NCBI RefSeq assembly: GCF_014884385.1
Contig: NZ_WKFH01000003.1
Coordinates: forward strand, 992,001-1,056,000
DNA: 64,000 nt
Origin: Phycobacter azelaicus
GTDB lineage: Bacteria; Pseudomonadota; Alphaproteobacteria; Rhodobacterales; Rhodobacteraceae
Direction: 5' to 3'
Below, piece by piece: positions 25,132-33,804 of the stretch; within the stretch, counting starts at the first letter, position 1; each line of letters starts with the position of its first letter. The notes under the pieces were generated by a model. It saw nothing but the letters and a program-made list of their open reading frames with translations. It did no database searches and was not told the DNA's origin. The position numbers were made by a program, and so were the translations under genes.

Positions 25132-25910
25132 TCCGGCAAGGCAGAAAACCCCTCTTCCATCAGGATCGACTGAGCGGAGGGTGTTTTCAGATACTCAAGA
25201 AAAGCCAGCGCGATCTGGTTTTGTCCCGGCGAAACGGCTGCTGCGGGGTAGACGATCTGCGGATGGCTGCCTGGTGGAAAGGTTGCAAGAACAGAAACCG
25301 ATGCACTGGCGCGCGCATCCGTTGCATATACAATACCGAACGGAGCCTCCCGGTTTGCAACCAAGGCCAGGGCCACGCGCACGTTGTCCGTTTGCACCAC
25401 ATCGGGCTGCACTTTGTCCCACTGCCCCAAAGTGATTAGGGCCGCCTTCCCGTAGATACCAGCAGGGACAGCCTCGGTCAGAGCCATCACTAGGCGTTCT
25501 CCGGCCAACAAACCGGCCAAATCGAAATCAGGTGACATCTCAACCGTCGCCCGGTTGCCATGTCCGATCAACACCAACCGGTTCCCAATCAAATCAAAAC
25601 GCGTTTCAGGCAGGATCCGGCCCGCGCCCTCAAGATAATCCATCCAGGACGGATTAGCAGAGATAAACACATCAGCCGGAGCGCCTTGTTCGATCTGACG
25701 GGCCAGAACCGAAGAACCGGCAAACGAGAAAAAGAGCCTGTTGTCCGTCTGCGCTTCAAACTCAGCGCTAAGCCGGGCCATAGCGTTGGTCATGCTTGCA
25801 GGTGCAAAGATCGTGGCCTGACCCGCACACAAGTGGGCAGGCGCCAGTGAGACCATGGCGATCCCCAGCATGGCGGCCAACATGTGGCGGCGAATGCGAG
25901 AGAAAAGCAT
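25128..25910 (-). CDS. modA: molybdate-binding periplasmic protein
   Basis: A 260-residue exported binding protein. The start was set at the ATG at 25910, giving a signal peptide (R-R-H then a hydrophobic core ending H-L-C-A near residue 29). The family marks F-A-P-A-S-M-T-N-A, F-S-F-A-G-S-S-V-L-A-R-Q-I-E-Q-G-A-P-A-D-V-F-I-S-A-N and the A-V-P-A-G-I-Y-G block are clear. The frame remains open 29 codons upstream, without signal-like sequence. No modE gene or obvious Mo-box was seen. Confidence 0.93.
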   Translation of the reverse strand: MLFSRIRRHMLAAMLGIAMVSLAPAHLCAGQATIFAPASMTNAMARLSAEFEAQTDNRLFFSFAGSSVLARQIEQGAPADVFISANPSWMDYLEGAGRILPETRFDLIGNRLVLIGHGNRATVEMSPDFDLAGLLAGERLVMALTEAVPAGIYGKAALITLGQWDKVQPDVVQTDNVRVALALVANREAPFGIVYATDARASASVSVLATFPPGSHPQIVYPAAAVSPGQNQIALAFLEYLKTPSAQSILMEEGFSALPD

Positions 25911-26021
25911 ATGGAGCCTCACGAGTGGTTTAAGGTTCTCTTCCGGACTAGCTGCGCCTCCCCAGCGGGGCAAGGAATAATTTCTACTCAGCCACACCAG
26001 CTAGTACTCATGCCTCAAACC

Positions 26022-26050
26022 AAAAAGACCGGTCACAGATCTGCGACCGG
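26022..26050 (-). terminator. intrinsic terminator of the cheD transcript
   Basis: The inverted repeat CCGGTCACAG / CTGCGACCGG region (26029-26050, one G-U pair) is followed on the minus strand by TTTTT (26026-26022). It sits about 40 nt past the cheD stop and separates the che genes from modABC. Confidence 0.8.
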
Positions 26051-26087
26051 CCTCGAAATGTAGAATATTGGGTGCCGGGACCTGTGA

Positions 26088-26651
26088 TCAGAACAGGGTC
26101 AGATCACCTGCGCCAGCCGGAGTGGCGGCCGGTGCCGGTTTCGGCGCCGCGCGGGCTGCCGCGATCTCTTGTTCACCAAGACGGCGGTCGTTGGCGACCC
26201 GTGTTTGCTGCGCGCTGCCAGTGACCGGGTGGAACCTCACGCGGCGGGCCGAGGTGCCGCCAACGCTTGAGGAAATGCAAGGGATGCCTTCATCCTTCAG
26301 GAACTGCTGCACGAATTGTGCGTTTGACGCGCCGATGTCCGACAGGTTCACCGACATCTTGGCCCCGCCGAATACCTTGGCCTTGAGGTTGCGCCGCTCC
26401 GCCCCCTTCTTCATGACCCCGTTGATCAACAGTTCCATCGCGTGGATTCCGTAGCGTGCGCTCACGGCTCCGCCGTTGGCATTCGCCAAAAGGAAATGGT
26501 TCATCCCACCCACGCCATTTTCAGCGTCATAGATGCAAGCTGCAATGCACGAGCCGAGGACCGTCGAGAACACGACCGACGGATCGGTTGACACGCGGTA
26601 TTCCCCCTGCAGGAGCGTTACCGAGGTGGAGTTGGCGAATACTGACGTCAC
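26088..26651 (-). CDS. cheD: chemoreceptor glutamine deamidase
   Basis: Deamidates receptor glutamines to adjust signalling. It has 187 residues; the catalytic residues are C35 (V-L-G-S-C-I-A-A-C-I-Y-D) and H52 (G-G-M-N-H-F), and the conserved V-F-G-G-A-K-M block is present. Start codon GTG, with AAGGAG six bases upstream. The last 35 residues are an Ala/Pro-rich tail without a family match. It follows cheB by 25 nt on the minus strand. Confidence 0.94.
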   Translation of the reverse strand: MTSVFANSTSVTLLQGEYRVSTDPSVVFSTVLGSCIAACIYDAENGVGGMNHFLLANANGGAVSARYGIHAMELLINGVMKKGAERRNLKAKVFGGAKMSVNLSDIGASNAQFVQQFLKDEGIPCISSSVGGTSARRVRFHPVTGSAQQTRVANDRRLGEQEIAAARAAPKPAPAATPAGAGDLTLF

Positions 26652-26676
26652 AGCGGTCTCCTTGTTACCCTTTCAC

Positions 26677-27681
26677 TCAGGATTTTGCGGCTTGGAGCAG
26701 GGCCCCTGCCATCCTGGCGAGCGATACTTGTTTCTGCGCGGCTCCAGTTTCCCAAGCAACCCTTGGCATTCCATAAACGACAGAGGATTTTTCATCCTGT
26801 GCAAAGGTGGATGCGCCAGCTTTACGCAATTCCATCAGACCTTTTGCTCCATCCTGCCCCATTCCTGTCAGGATTGTTGCTACCACGTCCTTCCCATATG
26901 GCACTGCAGAAGTGAATAAAGCGTCAACAGAAGGCGTATGACCGGAAATGGGCGGACCATCCTTCATGCGCAAACGTATAGGTTTGCGTGAGGACAACCC
27001 CATGTGGCGCGTTTGTCCAGCCGCCACGTATACATGCCCCGGCTGGACCTGAATCCCGTCTTCGGCCGGCACCACTTTGGCAGCGCAAATACGGTCCAAT
27101 AGCGAGACCAGACCTGGCCCAAAGTTCTTTCCAGTGTGCTGAACGATCATGGTTGGAGGACAGTCGTGGGAAAAGCCCACTAGGACGCTGCGCAGGGCTT
27201 CGACACCCCCTGTAGAGGAACCGATCAGGATGATCTTCTTGAAATCGCTGCGGGCAGGTGCAGCTCTGGCAGCAGCCGACCGCATCGGAGCGCCCCGGCG
27301 CGGTGCCTTGACCATCATGTCATAGTATTGTGCGAATTGACGCGGACTGTCAGCCTTGGTCAGTTCGAAGATACCCGCACCCACATTCAGCAAAGGGTTC
27401 GATTGACGGGCTGGTGTCGCACCGGGGCTATCCATGACCGATACCCAGCGCGTGTCGACGGCCGAGAACAGTGCCAACATCATTTCGAACTCAGGCAATC
27501 GGGTGAAGCCGTCCTCCACGAAGGCAAAGGTGGGCTGAGCCGCCTCCGCCTGATTGTACGCCATCATCAGATTATTGGCCAAAAGAACCTTCATACCGGG
27601 ATATGCCGATTCCATGTGCGATTGCAATGAGCGGGCAAAAGCCCGATCCGTCGTAATGATAAGAAGATTTTGAGACGTCAA
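26677..27681 (-). CDS. cheB: CheB-type protein-glutamate methylesterase with degenerate receiver domain
   Basis: A 334-residue methylesterase that removes receptor methyl groups. The catalytic triad is intact: S156 (G-S-S-T-G-G), H182 (V-Q-H-T-G) and D277 (G-M-G-Q-D-G-A-K-G). The N-terminal 125 residues have receiver-like length and layout but lack the usual acidic pair (T-T-D in place of D-D) and have E56 in place of the phosphoacceptor Asp; a K is kept in E-L-T-K-A. CheA may therefore not phosphorylate it. The start codon is TTG. It lies between the receptor gene and cheD. Confidence 0.88.
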   Translation of the reverse strand: MTSQNLLIITTDRAFARSLQSHMESAYPGMKVLLANNLMMAYNQAEAAQPTFAFVEDGFTRLPEFEMMLALFSAVDTRWVSVMDSPGATPARQSNPLLNVGAGIFELTKADSPRQFAQYYDMMVKAPRRGAPMRSAAARAAPARSDFKKIILIGSSTGGVEALRSVLVGFSHDCPPTMIVQHTGKNFGPGLVSLLDRICAAKVVPAEDGIQVQPGHVYVAAGQTRHMGLSSRKPIRLRMKDGPPISGHTPSVDALFTSAVPYGKDVVATILTGMGQDGAKGLMELRKAGASTFAQDEKSSVVYGMPRVAWETGAAQKQVSLARMAGALLQAAKS

Positions 27682-27768
27682 TGCTTTACCCAGTCACGTT
27701 TTTTCGGCGCAATGCCAAAAGTTCCACAGTTTGAAGGAGCGCCGTGAGGCGCTCCAGATCTCTGATCC

Positions 27769-30108
27769 TTAGAAATCCTGCCACTTGTCGAGAGCAGCGT
27801 TGCCGTCGGTGCCGGTTGCGGCCGGGGCGGCTTCGTTGAAATCGCTGAAGTCCCAGTCGTCATCCCCATGCGCCGTCGGCGTGCTGGCGGCTGGTTTCGG
27901 CGCGCTCATCTGTGTGATGCCGCTACTGCCGGAGACTTTGAAATTCGCCACCAGCTCGGCCAGCTTGGTTGCATCGCTGTTCAGCATGTGGCCCGCAGCC
28001 GTCGCCTCTTCGACCATGGCCGCGTTCTGCTGCGTCACCTGATCAAGCTGCACCACACCTGTGTTGATCTCCCCGAGGCCGGTGGATTGCTCCACAGCAC
28101 CTTCAGCAATATCCGTCACCAGCTTCGAGATATGGTTCACCCGCTCGACGATATTGGTGAGCGCATCGCCCGCCTTGCCGACCAGATCCACGCCGCGCTC
28201 CACCTGGCGCGAGCTGTCGCTGATCAGCGTCTTGATCTCCATCGCCGCATCCGAAGAACGCTGCGCCAGCGCCCGCACCTCGGAGGCCACCACCGCAAAG
28301 CCGCGGCCCGCTTCGCCCGCGCGGGCGGCTTCGACGCCTGCGTTCAGCGCCAAAAGGTTGGTCTGGAAGGCAATGTCATCGATCACGCTGATGATCTGCG
28401 CGATATGGGTCGAGGACTGCTCAATCTCGGTCATCGCAGACACCGCGCTTTGCACAACGACGCCGCTGTTTTCAGCCTCCTGCTTGGCCTCTTCCATGAT
28501 GTTCTCGACGCTGCGCGCGCCCTCGGCAGCGGATTTCACCGATGCTGTGAGTTCATCCAGCGCGGCGGCGGTCTCTTCAAGGGTGGCCGCCTGGCTTTCG
28601 GTGCGGTGCGACAGATCATCCGAAGACTGGCTGATCTCGGCCGCGCCGTTGCGGATGCTCTGCGCAGAATCGACGACCTGCGAGACGGTGGCGCTGAGGT
28701 TCTCGACTGTTTTGTTGAAGTCGGCACGAAGCTGTTCATGTTCGCCGCTGAAGGGTTCGGTAATCGTCTGAGAGAAATCACCCTGCGCGAGGCGCAGCAG
28801 GCCAGAGCTGAGCTGCTCCACTACGCGCTGCTGTTCCTGTTGCTGTTCTGCCCGTTCTTCCTGTGCGCTGCGCGCGTGACGCAGGTCTTCCTGCATCGAA
28901 ACCAAAGTTTTACCGATCTTACCGATCTCATCACTGCGCTTGGCCTCGGTGACTTCGGTGCTGAGATTACCGGAGGCAACCGATTCCATACTGACGCTGA
29001 TGCGATCCAGAGGCCGAGTGATCGTGCGTGCGAAGAGCCATCCCAGCACCGACAGACCTGCTGCACAGGCCACCGATATCAGGAGCAGGACCGTCATGGC
29101 GTTATTCACCGGCGCCATCAGTTCAGCGCGATCCTGTTCGATCACGATGGCCATATCGGTGTCCATCATTTGGAAAGGTTCAGAGAAGGCGGCGACGTTC
29201 TGACCGTCGTGGCCTTTAACGGATGGGTAAAAGGCGCTGACCCCATTCAAGGCCGCCCTGATATGCTCCTGTTCGGGAACCGGATCAAGGGTCTGGTAAC
29301 CGCCTTCAAAACGGGAGGAGGACCGCATCAGCATGTCTGGTCCGACCAAGTAGGCCTCGACTGTCTCGCCAACTCCGCGCGAGTCGTTCATGAAGGCATT
29401 GATCATGCCAACGGGGATCTGCAGGATGAGAACTCCGACCATTTGCCCTGAGTTCGACGCCAGCTGTGTCCCCACAAAGGCCGCAGGCGCATTGCCGCTA
29501 GGAGCATAGGGGGCGAAGTCGGAGAACAGCACTTGCCCTGGTTCCGCCTCAACAATCCGGCGGTAAAGATCGCCGATTCCTGAATCCTTGTAGGGACCAT
29601 CGAAGAGGTTGGTTGCGTAATCGTCTTCTTTGTAGACCGTGTAGATGATGTTCCCGGTCAGGTTCACCAGGAAGGCATCATAATAGCCCTTCGCCGTTAG
29701 CAGAGTTCGGAAGGCCGGGTGAAACTTTGCATGATGGATGTTGTAGGGAATCGTCGCTTTCGCGCGATCAAGCAGGTGACGTTCGCCCAGTGGGTTCGGG
29801 TTGTTGGCGATGTAGGCGTCACGCACCGTGTTTGCGGCCTCATCGCCAAGGTTGGTCCAGGCGCCGGACAGGCGTTGCAGGGCCGTTTCTGTCGAGGGCA
29901 TGGCGGCGAGTGTCAGAAGATCGGCCTCAATCCCGCGCATGAGGGCCTCAACGGCGGTTTCCCGGCCTGCCACGAGTGATTCGAAATGTTCTTCGGCCTG
30001 GTGCGCAGCGCTGTTTCGCGCTGTCACAGTGCTGATCGTAACAATAACCGCGGCCATAAAGGCGCCGAATGCAACAACAAACAAAGGGAGCTTGTGGGCG
30101 ATCTTCAT
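27769..30108 (-). CDS. methyl-accepting chemotaxis protein, Cache-HAMP-MCP
   Basis: A 779-residue transmembrane receptor. Order: a membrane helix near the N-terminus, a large periplasmic sensor (Cache-like, about 40-290), a second membrane helix (L-L-L-I-S-V-A-C-A-A-G-L-S-V-L-G-W), HAMP (R-T-I-T-R-P-L), a second HAMP-like linker, and a signalling domain with the hairpin tip E-A-A-R-A-G-E-A-G-R-G-F-A-V-V-A-S-E-V-R. The last residues, W-Q-D-F, resemble a CheR/CheB docking pentapeptide. ATG 30108 was chosen over a GTG 54 nt upstream because the family-like M-K-I-A-H-K-L begins there. Confidence 0.92.
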   Translation of the reverse strand: MKIAHKLPLFVVAFGAFMAAVIVTISTVTARNSAAHQAEEHFESLVAGRETAVEALMRGIEADLLTLAAMPSTETALQRLSGAWTNLGDEAANTVRDAYIANNPNPLGERHLLDRAKATIPYNIHHAKFHPAFRTLLTAKGYYDAFLVNLTGNIIYTVYKEDDYATNLFDGPYKDSGIGDLYRRIVEAEPGQVLFSDFAPYAPSGNAPAAFVGTQLASNSGQMVGVLILQIPVGMINAFMNDSRGVGETVEAYLVGPDMLMRSSSRFEGGYQTLDPVPEQEHIRAALNGVSAFYPSVKGHDGQNVAAFSEPFQMMDTDMAIVIEQDRAELMAPVNNAMTVLLLISVACAAGLSVLGWLFARTITRPLDRISVSMESVASGNLSTEVTEAKRSDEIGKIGKTLVSMQEDLRHARSAQEERAEQQQEQQRVVEQLSSGLLRLAQGDFSQTITEPFSGEHEQLRADFNKTVENLSATVSQVVDSAQSIRNGAAEISQSSDDLSHRTESQAATLEETAAALDELTASVKSAAEGARSVENIMEEAKQEAENSGVVVQSAVSAMTEIEQSSTHIAQIISVIDDIAFQTNLLALNAGVEAARAGEAGRGFAVVASEVRALAQRSSDAAMEIKTLISDSSRQVERGVDLVGKAGDALTNIVERVNHISKLVTDIAEGAVEQSTGLGEINTGVVQLDQVTQQNAAMVEEATAAGHMLNSDATKLAELVANFKVSGSSGITQMSAPKPAASTPTAHGDDDWDFSDFNEAAPAATGTDGNAALDKWQDF

Positions 30109-30518
30109 CGTTCTTAGAGCCTTCCAGTCATCCTGTTCCGTAAAGGCCCTGTTCGGACCCACTTCAATTCGATGAATGCCTGTCAGGGGTTAATTTGCTG
30201 CTTAAATTCGTTGTGCTCTCTCAAATTTTAGAAACGCGCTTCAGGGTCAATGCGGTGCCACACCCACGTTCGTCGCCTGCTTCGCGCGCGTGTGGATTCT
30301 AACTGTGTGCGGGCATCTGCGCGGTGATCACCATCTGGATTGAGTCCCCGACCGAGCGCCTAAAATTTTTCGGAAATGACAGGGCCAAGAGGGGCGTGGA
30401 GGGTGTCAAAACGGCTTTGGGTCAGACCTCCGGCAATCAATTATTAAGTCCCCGCCCCTAAGAATGGCCCTATCGAACTCTAACATGTGACCGACAACGG
30501 GGGTGCGACTCGCGGAAG
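30109..30518. other. divergent promoter region of the che island
   Basis: 410 nt between the receptor gene and the STAS gene. No gene is seen. It contains AT-rich stretches (for example GGTTAATTTGCTGCTTAAAT at 30188-30207) and presumably both che promoters. Confidence 0.5.
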
Positions 30519-30806
30519 ATGACCACGGAAACGCAAAAACACCTTTTGGAACTGCCGAATGCTTTCTCTGACCTAGACTCGCTGATTGCATTCTTGCGCG
30601 GCGCGCGCTCCTCAGCGGTCGAAATCGACTGCAAGGGGGTTGCAGCCATGCCATCGCGCTGCCTTCAGCTTCTGCTGAGCGCAGAGCAGCAGTGGCGCTC
30701 TGAGGAACTGGGCTTTGCGGTCACTAACATTAGTGAATCGTGCCGAAAGTCTCTGTCGCTTTTGGGTTTAGAGTCCAACCGGTTTGAAGACGAGGAAACA
30801 GCATGA
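30519..30806 (+). CDS. small STAS-domain protein of the che operon
   Basis: A 95-residue single-domain protein. The predicted fold and the pattern V-E-I-D-C-K-G-V-A-A-M-P-S-R-C-L-Q-L-L-L resemble anti-sigma-factor-antagonist STAS domains, although the usual phosphorylatable serine-aspartate is not clear. It begins the plus-strand che operon and overlaps cheY by 4 nt. STAS proteins of this size occur in chemotaxis operons of Rhodobacterales and Rhizobiales, where their role is poorly defined. Confidence 0.75.
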   Translation: MTTETQKHLLELPNAFSDLDSLIAFLRGARSSAVEIDCKGVAAMPSRCLQLLLSAEQQWRSEELGFAVTNISESCRKSLSLLGLESNRFEDEETA

Positions 30807-31177
30807 AAACCAAAGTTCTTGCCATCGACGATTCCCGCACGATTCGGAATCTGCTTGCGGCCACTCTTGAGGAGGCCGGTTTTGAATACCACTGTGCGGT
30901 TGATGGCCGCGAAGGGGTGGACATGTATCCCGAAGTGGCGCCCGACGTGGTGATCACAGACATCAACATGCCCAACCTGGACGGTTTCGGCGTAATCGAA
31001 GAGCTGCGCGGCGAGGGTATCAACTCCAAGGTGCCGATTCTGGTTCTGACCACCGAAAGTGCCGCCGAGATGAAGGCGCGTGCCCGCAATGCCGGTGCGA
31101 CTGGCTGGATTACCAAACCCTTTGACGACGCATCGCTGATTTTTGCGCTCAAGCGCGTTACTGGAGCTGCGGCATAA
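30803..31177 (+). CDS. cheY: chemotaxis response regulator CheY (first copy)
   Basis: A 124-residue single receiver domain. The acidic pocket is D9 and D10, the phosphoacceptor D53 (I-T-D-I-N-M-P-N-L-D-G), with T in L-T-T-E-S and K in W-I-T-K-P-F. It overlaps the STAS gene by 4 nt, and cheA starts 1 nt after its stop. As the CheA-adjacent copy it may act as phosphate sink or motor effector. Confidence 0.93.
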   Translation: MKTKVLAIDDSRTIRNLLAATLEEAGFEYHCAVDGREGVDMYPEVAPDVVITDINMPNLDGFGVIEELRGEGINSKVPILVLTTESAAEMKARARNAGATGWITKPFDDASLIFALKRVTGAAA

Positions 31178-31178
31178 G

Positions 31179-33332
31179 ATGTCGGGGTCGATTCAAGATA
31201 CCTTCTTTGAGGAGTGCGAAGAGCTCCTTGAAGCGACGGATGAGGGTCTGACTGCCATCGAGGGTGGCAATCACGATCCAGAGGTGGTCAATGCCGTCTT
31301 CCGTGCCGTCCACTCGATCAAGGGTGGCGCCGGGGCATTTGGCTTGGACGAGTTGGTGGCGTTTGCCCACAGGTTCGAGACCGTTTTCGACGAAGTTCGG
31401 GCCAACCGGTTGGAACTTGAGCCCAAACTGGTTCAGTTGTTGCTGCGGTCCAGCGATCATCTGTGCGACCTGGTTGCCACCGCCCGCGACGGCGGTGAGA
31501 CCGACGAAGCGCATCACAACATGCTGATCGCAGCACTGGATGAATACATCCCGGAAGAGGAAGAGGATCTCACGTTCGAGCCCATGGGCCTCGGTGGCGG
31601 TGGCGGCTTTGCGCCCGCGGCGATCGATATTCCCGGCGCGCCCGCGGAGGAGACCTACCGCATTCGGTTCCACCCGATGAAAGAGATGTATGGGACCGGA
31701 AACGAACCATTCTTCCTGTTCCAGGCTCTCCAGGAATTGGGCGAGCTTGAGATCAAGCTGGACGATACGGAACTGCCCGGGTTTGACGCAATTGACATTG
31801 CTGAAAGCTATCTTGCCTGGGATCTTGTCCTGACAACATCCGAGCCGCGCGACAAGGTGGAGGCAGTCTTTGAGTTTGTCGAAGGCCTGTGCGAGCTTTC
31901 GATCGAGGGAGATGGCGATGCCGAGGCAGATGCTGCCGCCCTTGCTGCATTGGAAGCTGCATTCGGTGCCGCTCCGTCCGCAGAGGACGGGGAGCCCACT
32001 CCAGCCCCTTTTGACCAGCCGGCCCCCGCTCCGACGGTAGAGGCAGATGCTGCACCTGCTGCCGACAAGGCTCCCGCTCCCAAGGCAGACGCCGCAAAAG
32101 CGGAACAGCGCGGGGGGCCAAAGCCAACTCTGCGCGTAGAGCTTGAACGGGTGGACCGGCTTATCAACGCGGTCGGAGAGCTGATCATCAACCATTCGAT
32201 GCTGGCTCAGCAAATTGCCAACCTTGATGTCGCCGACATGCGCGATGTCGAGACCGAGCTGGAAGGGTTCAAGAACCTGGCCCGTGATATCCAGGAAGGC
32301 GTCATGTCGATCCGCGCACAGCCGGTCAAGCCGCTGTTCCAGCGCATGGCCCGGATCGTACGCGAGGCCTCCAGCGCGACCGGCAAAAGCTGTAAGCTGG
32401 TGACCGAGGGCGAAAACACCGAAGTCGACAAGACTGTCATCGAGCGTCTTTCGGACCCGTTGACGCACATCCTGCGCAACGCGGTAGATCACGGGATCGA
32501 AAAGCCCGAGGATCGCGAAAGTGCGGGCAAGGGCAAGGTAGGCGAGATCCGTCTGTCAGCCTCGCATCGTTCGGGCAGTGTCTGCATCGAGATCAAGGAC
32601 GATGGTGCCGGTGTGAACCGCCCACGCGTCAAACAGATCGCGATCGACAAGGGATTGATTCCCGAGAACGCAGAGCTGACCGACAGCGAGATCGACAACC
32701 TGTTATTCCTGCCTGGTTTTTCGACTGCCAAGGAGGTGTCGAACCTCTCTGGTCGCGGGGTCGGCATGGACGTGGTCAAGAACGCGGTGACCGGACTTGG
32801 CGGCCGCATCAACATCTCGTCCTCTCCGGGCAAGGGGTCGACCTTCACGATTATCCTGCCACTCACCCTTGCGGTTATGGACGGAATGGTTGTGTCGGTC
32901 GCAGACCAGACCATGGTGGTGCCTATCACCTCCATTGTGGAAACCATGCGTGGCAGTGACGACATGATCAACAACCTTGGTGCCGATGGCACGTTGTTGT
33001 CGATCCGTGGGAACTTTGTGCCGGTCTGCGATGTGGCTGGTGCTCTGGGCCTGGAGAAACAGGATGACCAGCCGCCTGGCGTCTATCTGCTGGTAGAAAC
33101 TGAAACCGGGCAACGCAGTGCGCTTGCGGTGGATGACATTCATGACCAGCGCCAGGTGGTCATCAAGAGCCTGGATGGCGTGTGCGGGGAGATTGCCGGT
33201 GTGGCAGCCGCCACCATTCTTGGAGATGGCAAGATCGCCATGATCCTTGATCCGGAAAGCATTATCGCGGCCTCGCCCTCGGCAGCCGCCTTTGACACTG
33301 AGCGGAGAATGAACAATGCAGTCGCAAGTTGA
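31179..33332 (+). CDS. cheA: chemotaxis histidine kinase CheA
   Basis: A 717-residue kinase. P1 HPt domain has H45 (R-A-V-H-S-I-K-G-G). A ferredoxin-like middle domain (about 155-255) is followed by an Ala/Pro/Asp-rich linker (about 255-325), then the dimerisation and ATPase domains (N-box H-I-L-R-N-A-V-D-H-G; G1 D-D-G-A-G; G-R-G-V-G-M-D-V-V; G2 G-K-G-S-T-F), and a C-terminal CheW-like domain. The start was set at the ATG just past the cheY stop, since the frame upstream is only overlap with cheY. The cheW start lies inside its last codons. Confidence 0.95.
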   Translation: MSGSIQDTFFEECEELLEATDEGLTAIEGGNHDPEVVNAVFRAVHSIKGGAGAFGLDELVAFAHRFETVFDEVRANRLELEPKLVQLLLRSSDHLCDLVATARDGGETDEAHHNMLIAALDEYIPEEEEDLTFEPMGLGGGGGFAPAAIDIPGAPAEETYRIRFHPMKEMYGTGNEPFFLFQALQELGELEIKLDDTELPGFDAIDIAESYLAWDLVLTTSEPRDKVEAVFEFVEGLCELSIEGDGDAEADAAALAALEAAFGAAPSAEDGEPTPAPFDQPAPAPTVEADAAPAADKAPAPKADAAKAEQRGGPKPTLRVELERVDRLINAVGELIINHSMLAQQIANLDVADMRDVETELEGFKNLARDIQEGVMSIRAQPVKPLFQRMARIVREASSATGKSCKLVTEGENTEVDKTVIERLSDPLTHILRNAVDHGIEKPEDRESAGKGKVGEIRLSASHRSGSVCIEIKDDGAGVNRPRVKQIAIDKGLIPENAELTDSEIDNLLFLPGFSTAKEVSNLSGRGVGMDVVKNAVTGLGGRINISSSPGKGSTFTIILPLTLAVMDGMVVSVADQTMVVPITSIVETMRGSDDMINNLGADGTLLSIRGNFVPVCDVAGALGLEKQDDQPPGVYLLVETETGQRSALAVDDIHDQRQVVIKSLDGVCGEIAGVAAATILGDGKIAMILDPESIIAASPSAAAFDTERRMNNAVAS

Positions 33333-33804
33333 AGTCAAGCACGGCGATCAGGAAGTGAAACACGCCCAGTTCAGTGAATTCGTAAGCTTCACTGTGGCGG
33401 GCCAGGCTTTCTGTCTCAAAATCACTCAGATCCGCGAGATTCGCCGATGGTCGCCGGTCACAATCCTGCCGCATGCCCCTTCGGACGTGCTCGGTGTGAT
33501 GAACCTGCGTGGTGCGGTGATCCCGATCTACGACCTTTCGGCACGGTTCGGCCTTCAGCAGACCGAGGCCAGCGAACGCAATGTCGTTATCGTCGTCGCG
33601 GTCCAGGGCAAGCCCGTTGGCCTGTTGGCGGAATCCGTCTCGGAGATCATTTCGATCAATCCGGATGATATCCAGGATACGCCGCCGGTCGATAGCCGTT
33701 ACACCATGGAGTACATCCAAGGGATCATCTCACACGATGAAACCATGGTGCGTATTATCAATCTGGATGCGGTAATTTCGGTGCCTGAGCAGGTGATGAT
33801 GTGA
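33316..33804 (+). CDS. cheW: chemotaxis coupling protein CheW
   Basis: A 162-residue adaptor that links CheA to receptors. The typical blocks are F-V-S-F-T-V-A-G-Q-A-F-C-L, I-T-Q-I-R-E-I and V-M-N-L-R-G-A-V-I-P-I-Y-D-L. It overlaps the end of cheA by 17 nt, with a GAGCGGAG ribosome-binding site before its ATG. Its stop overlaps the GTG start of cheR. Confidence 0.95.
   Translation: MQSQVEVKHGDQEVKHAQFSEFVSFTVAGQAFCLKITQIREIRRWSPVTILPHAPSDVLGVMNLRGAVIPIYDLSARFGLQQTEASERNVVIVVAVQGKPVGLLAESVSEIISINPDDIQDTPPVDSRYTMEYIQGIISHDETMVRIINLDAVISVPEQVMM

Noticed and set aside
27868..29451. 527-codon open frame antisense to the chemoreceptor
   Set aside because: The minus strand encodes a clear Cache-HAMP-MCP protein. 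The antisense translation is rich in H, R and L with no family pattern, as expected for a shadow of a high-GC gene.
30190..30205. CtrA-like site TTAA-N8-TTAA upstream of the che operon
   Set aside because: The CtrA consensus spacing is seven nucleotides and the flanks do not match well. With eight it is too weak to claim.
31158..32492. 444-codon open frame antisense to cheA
   Set aside because: cheA on the plus strand has all kinase motifs. The opposite frame shows none and has no ribosome-binding site.
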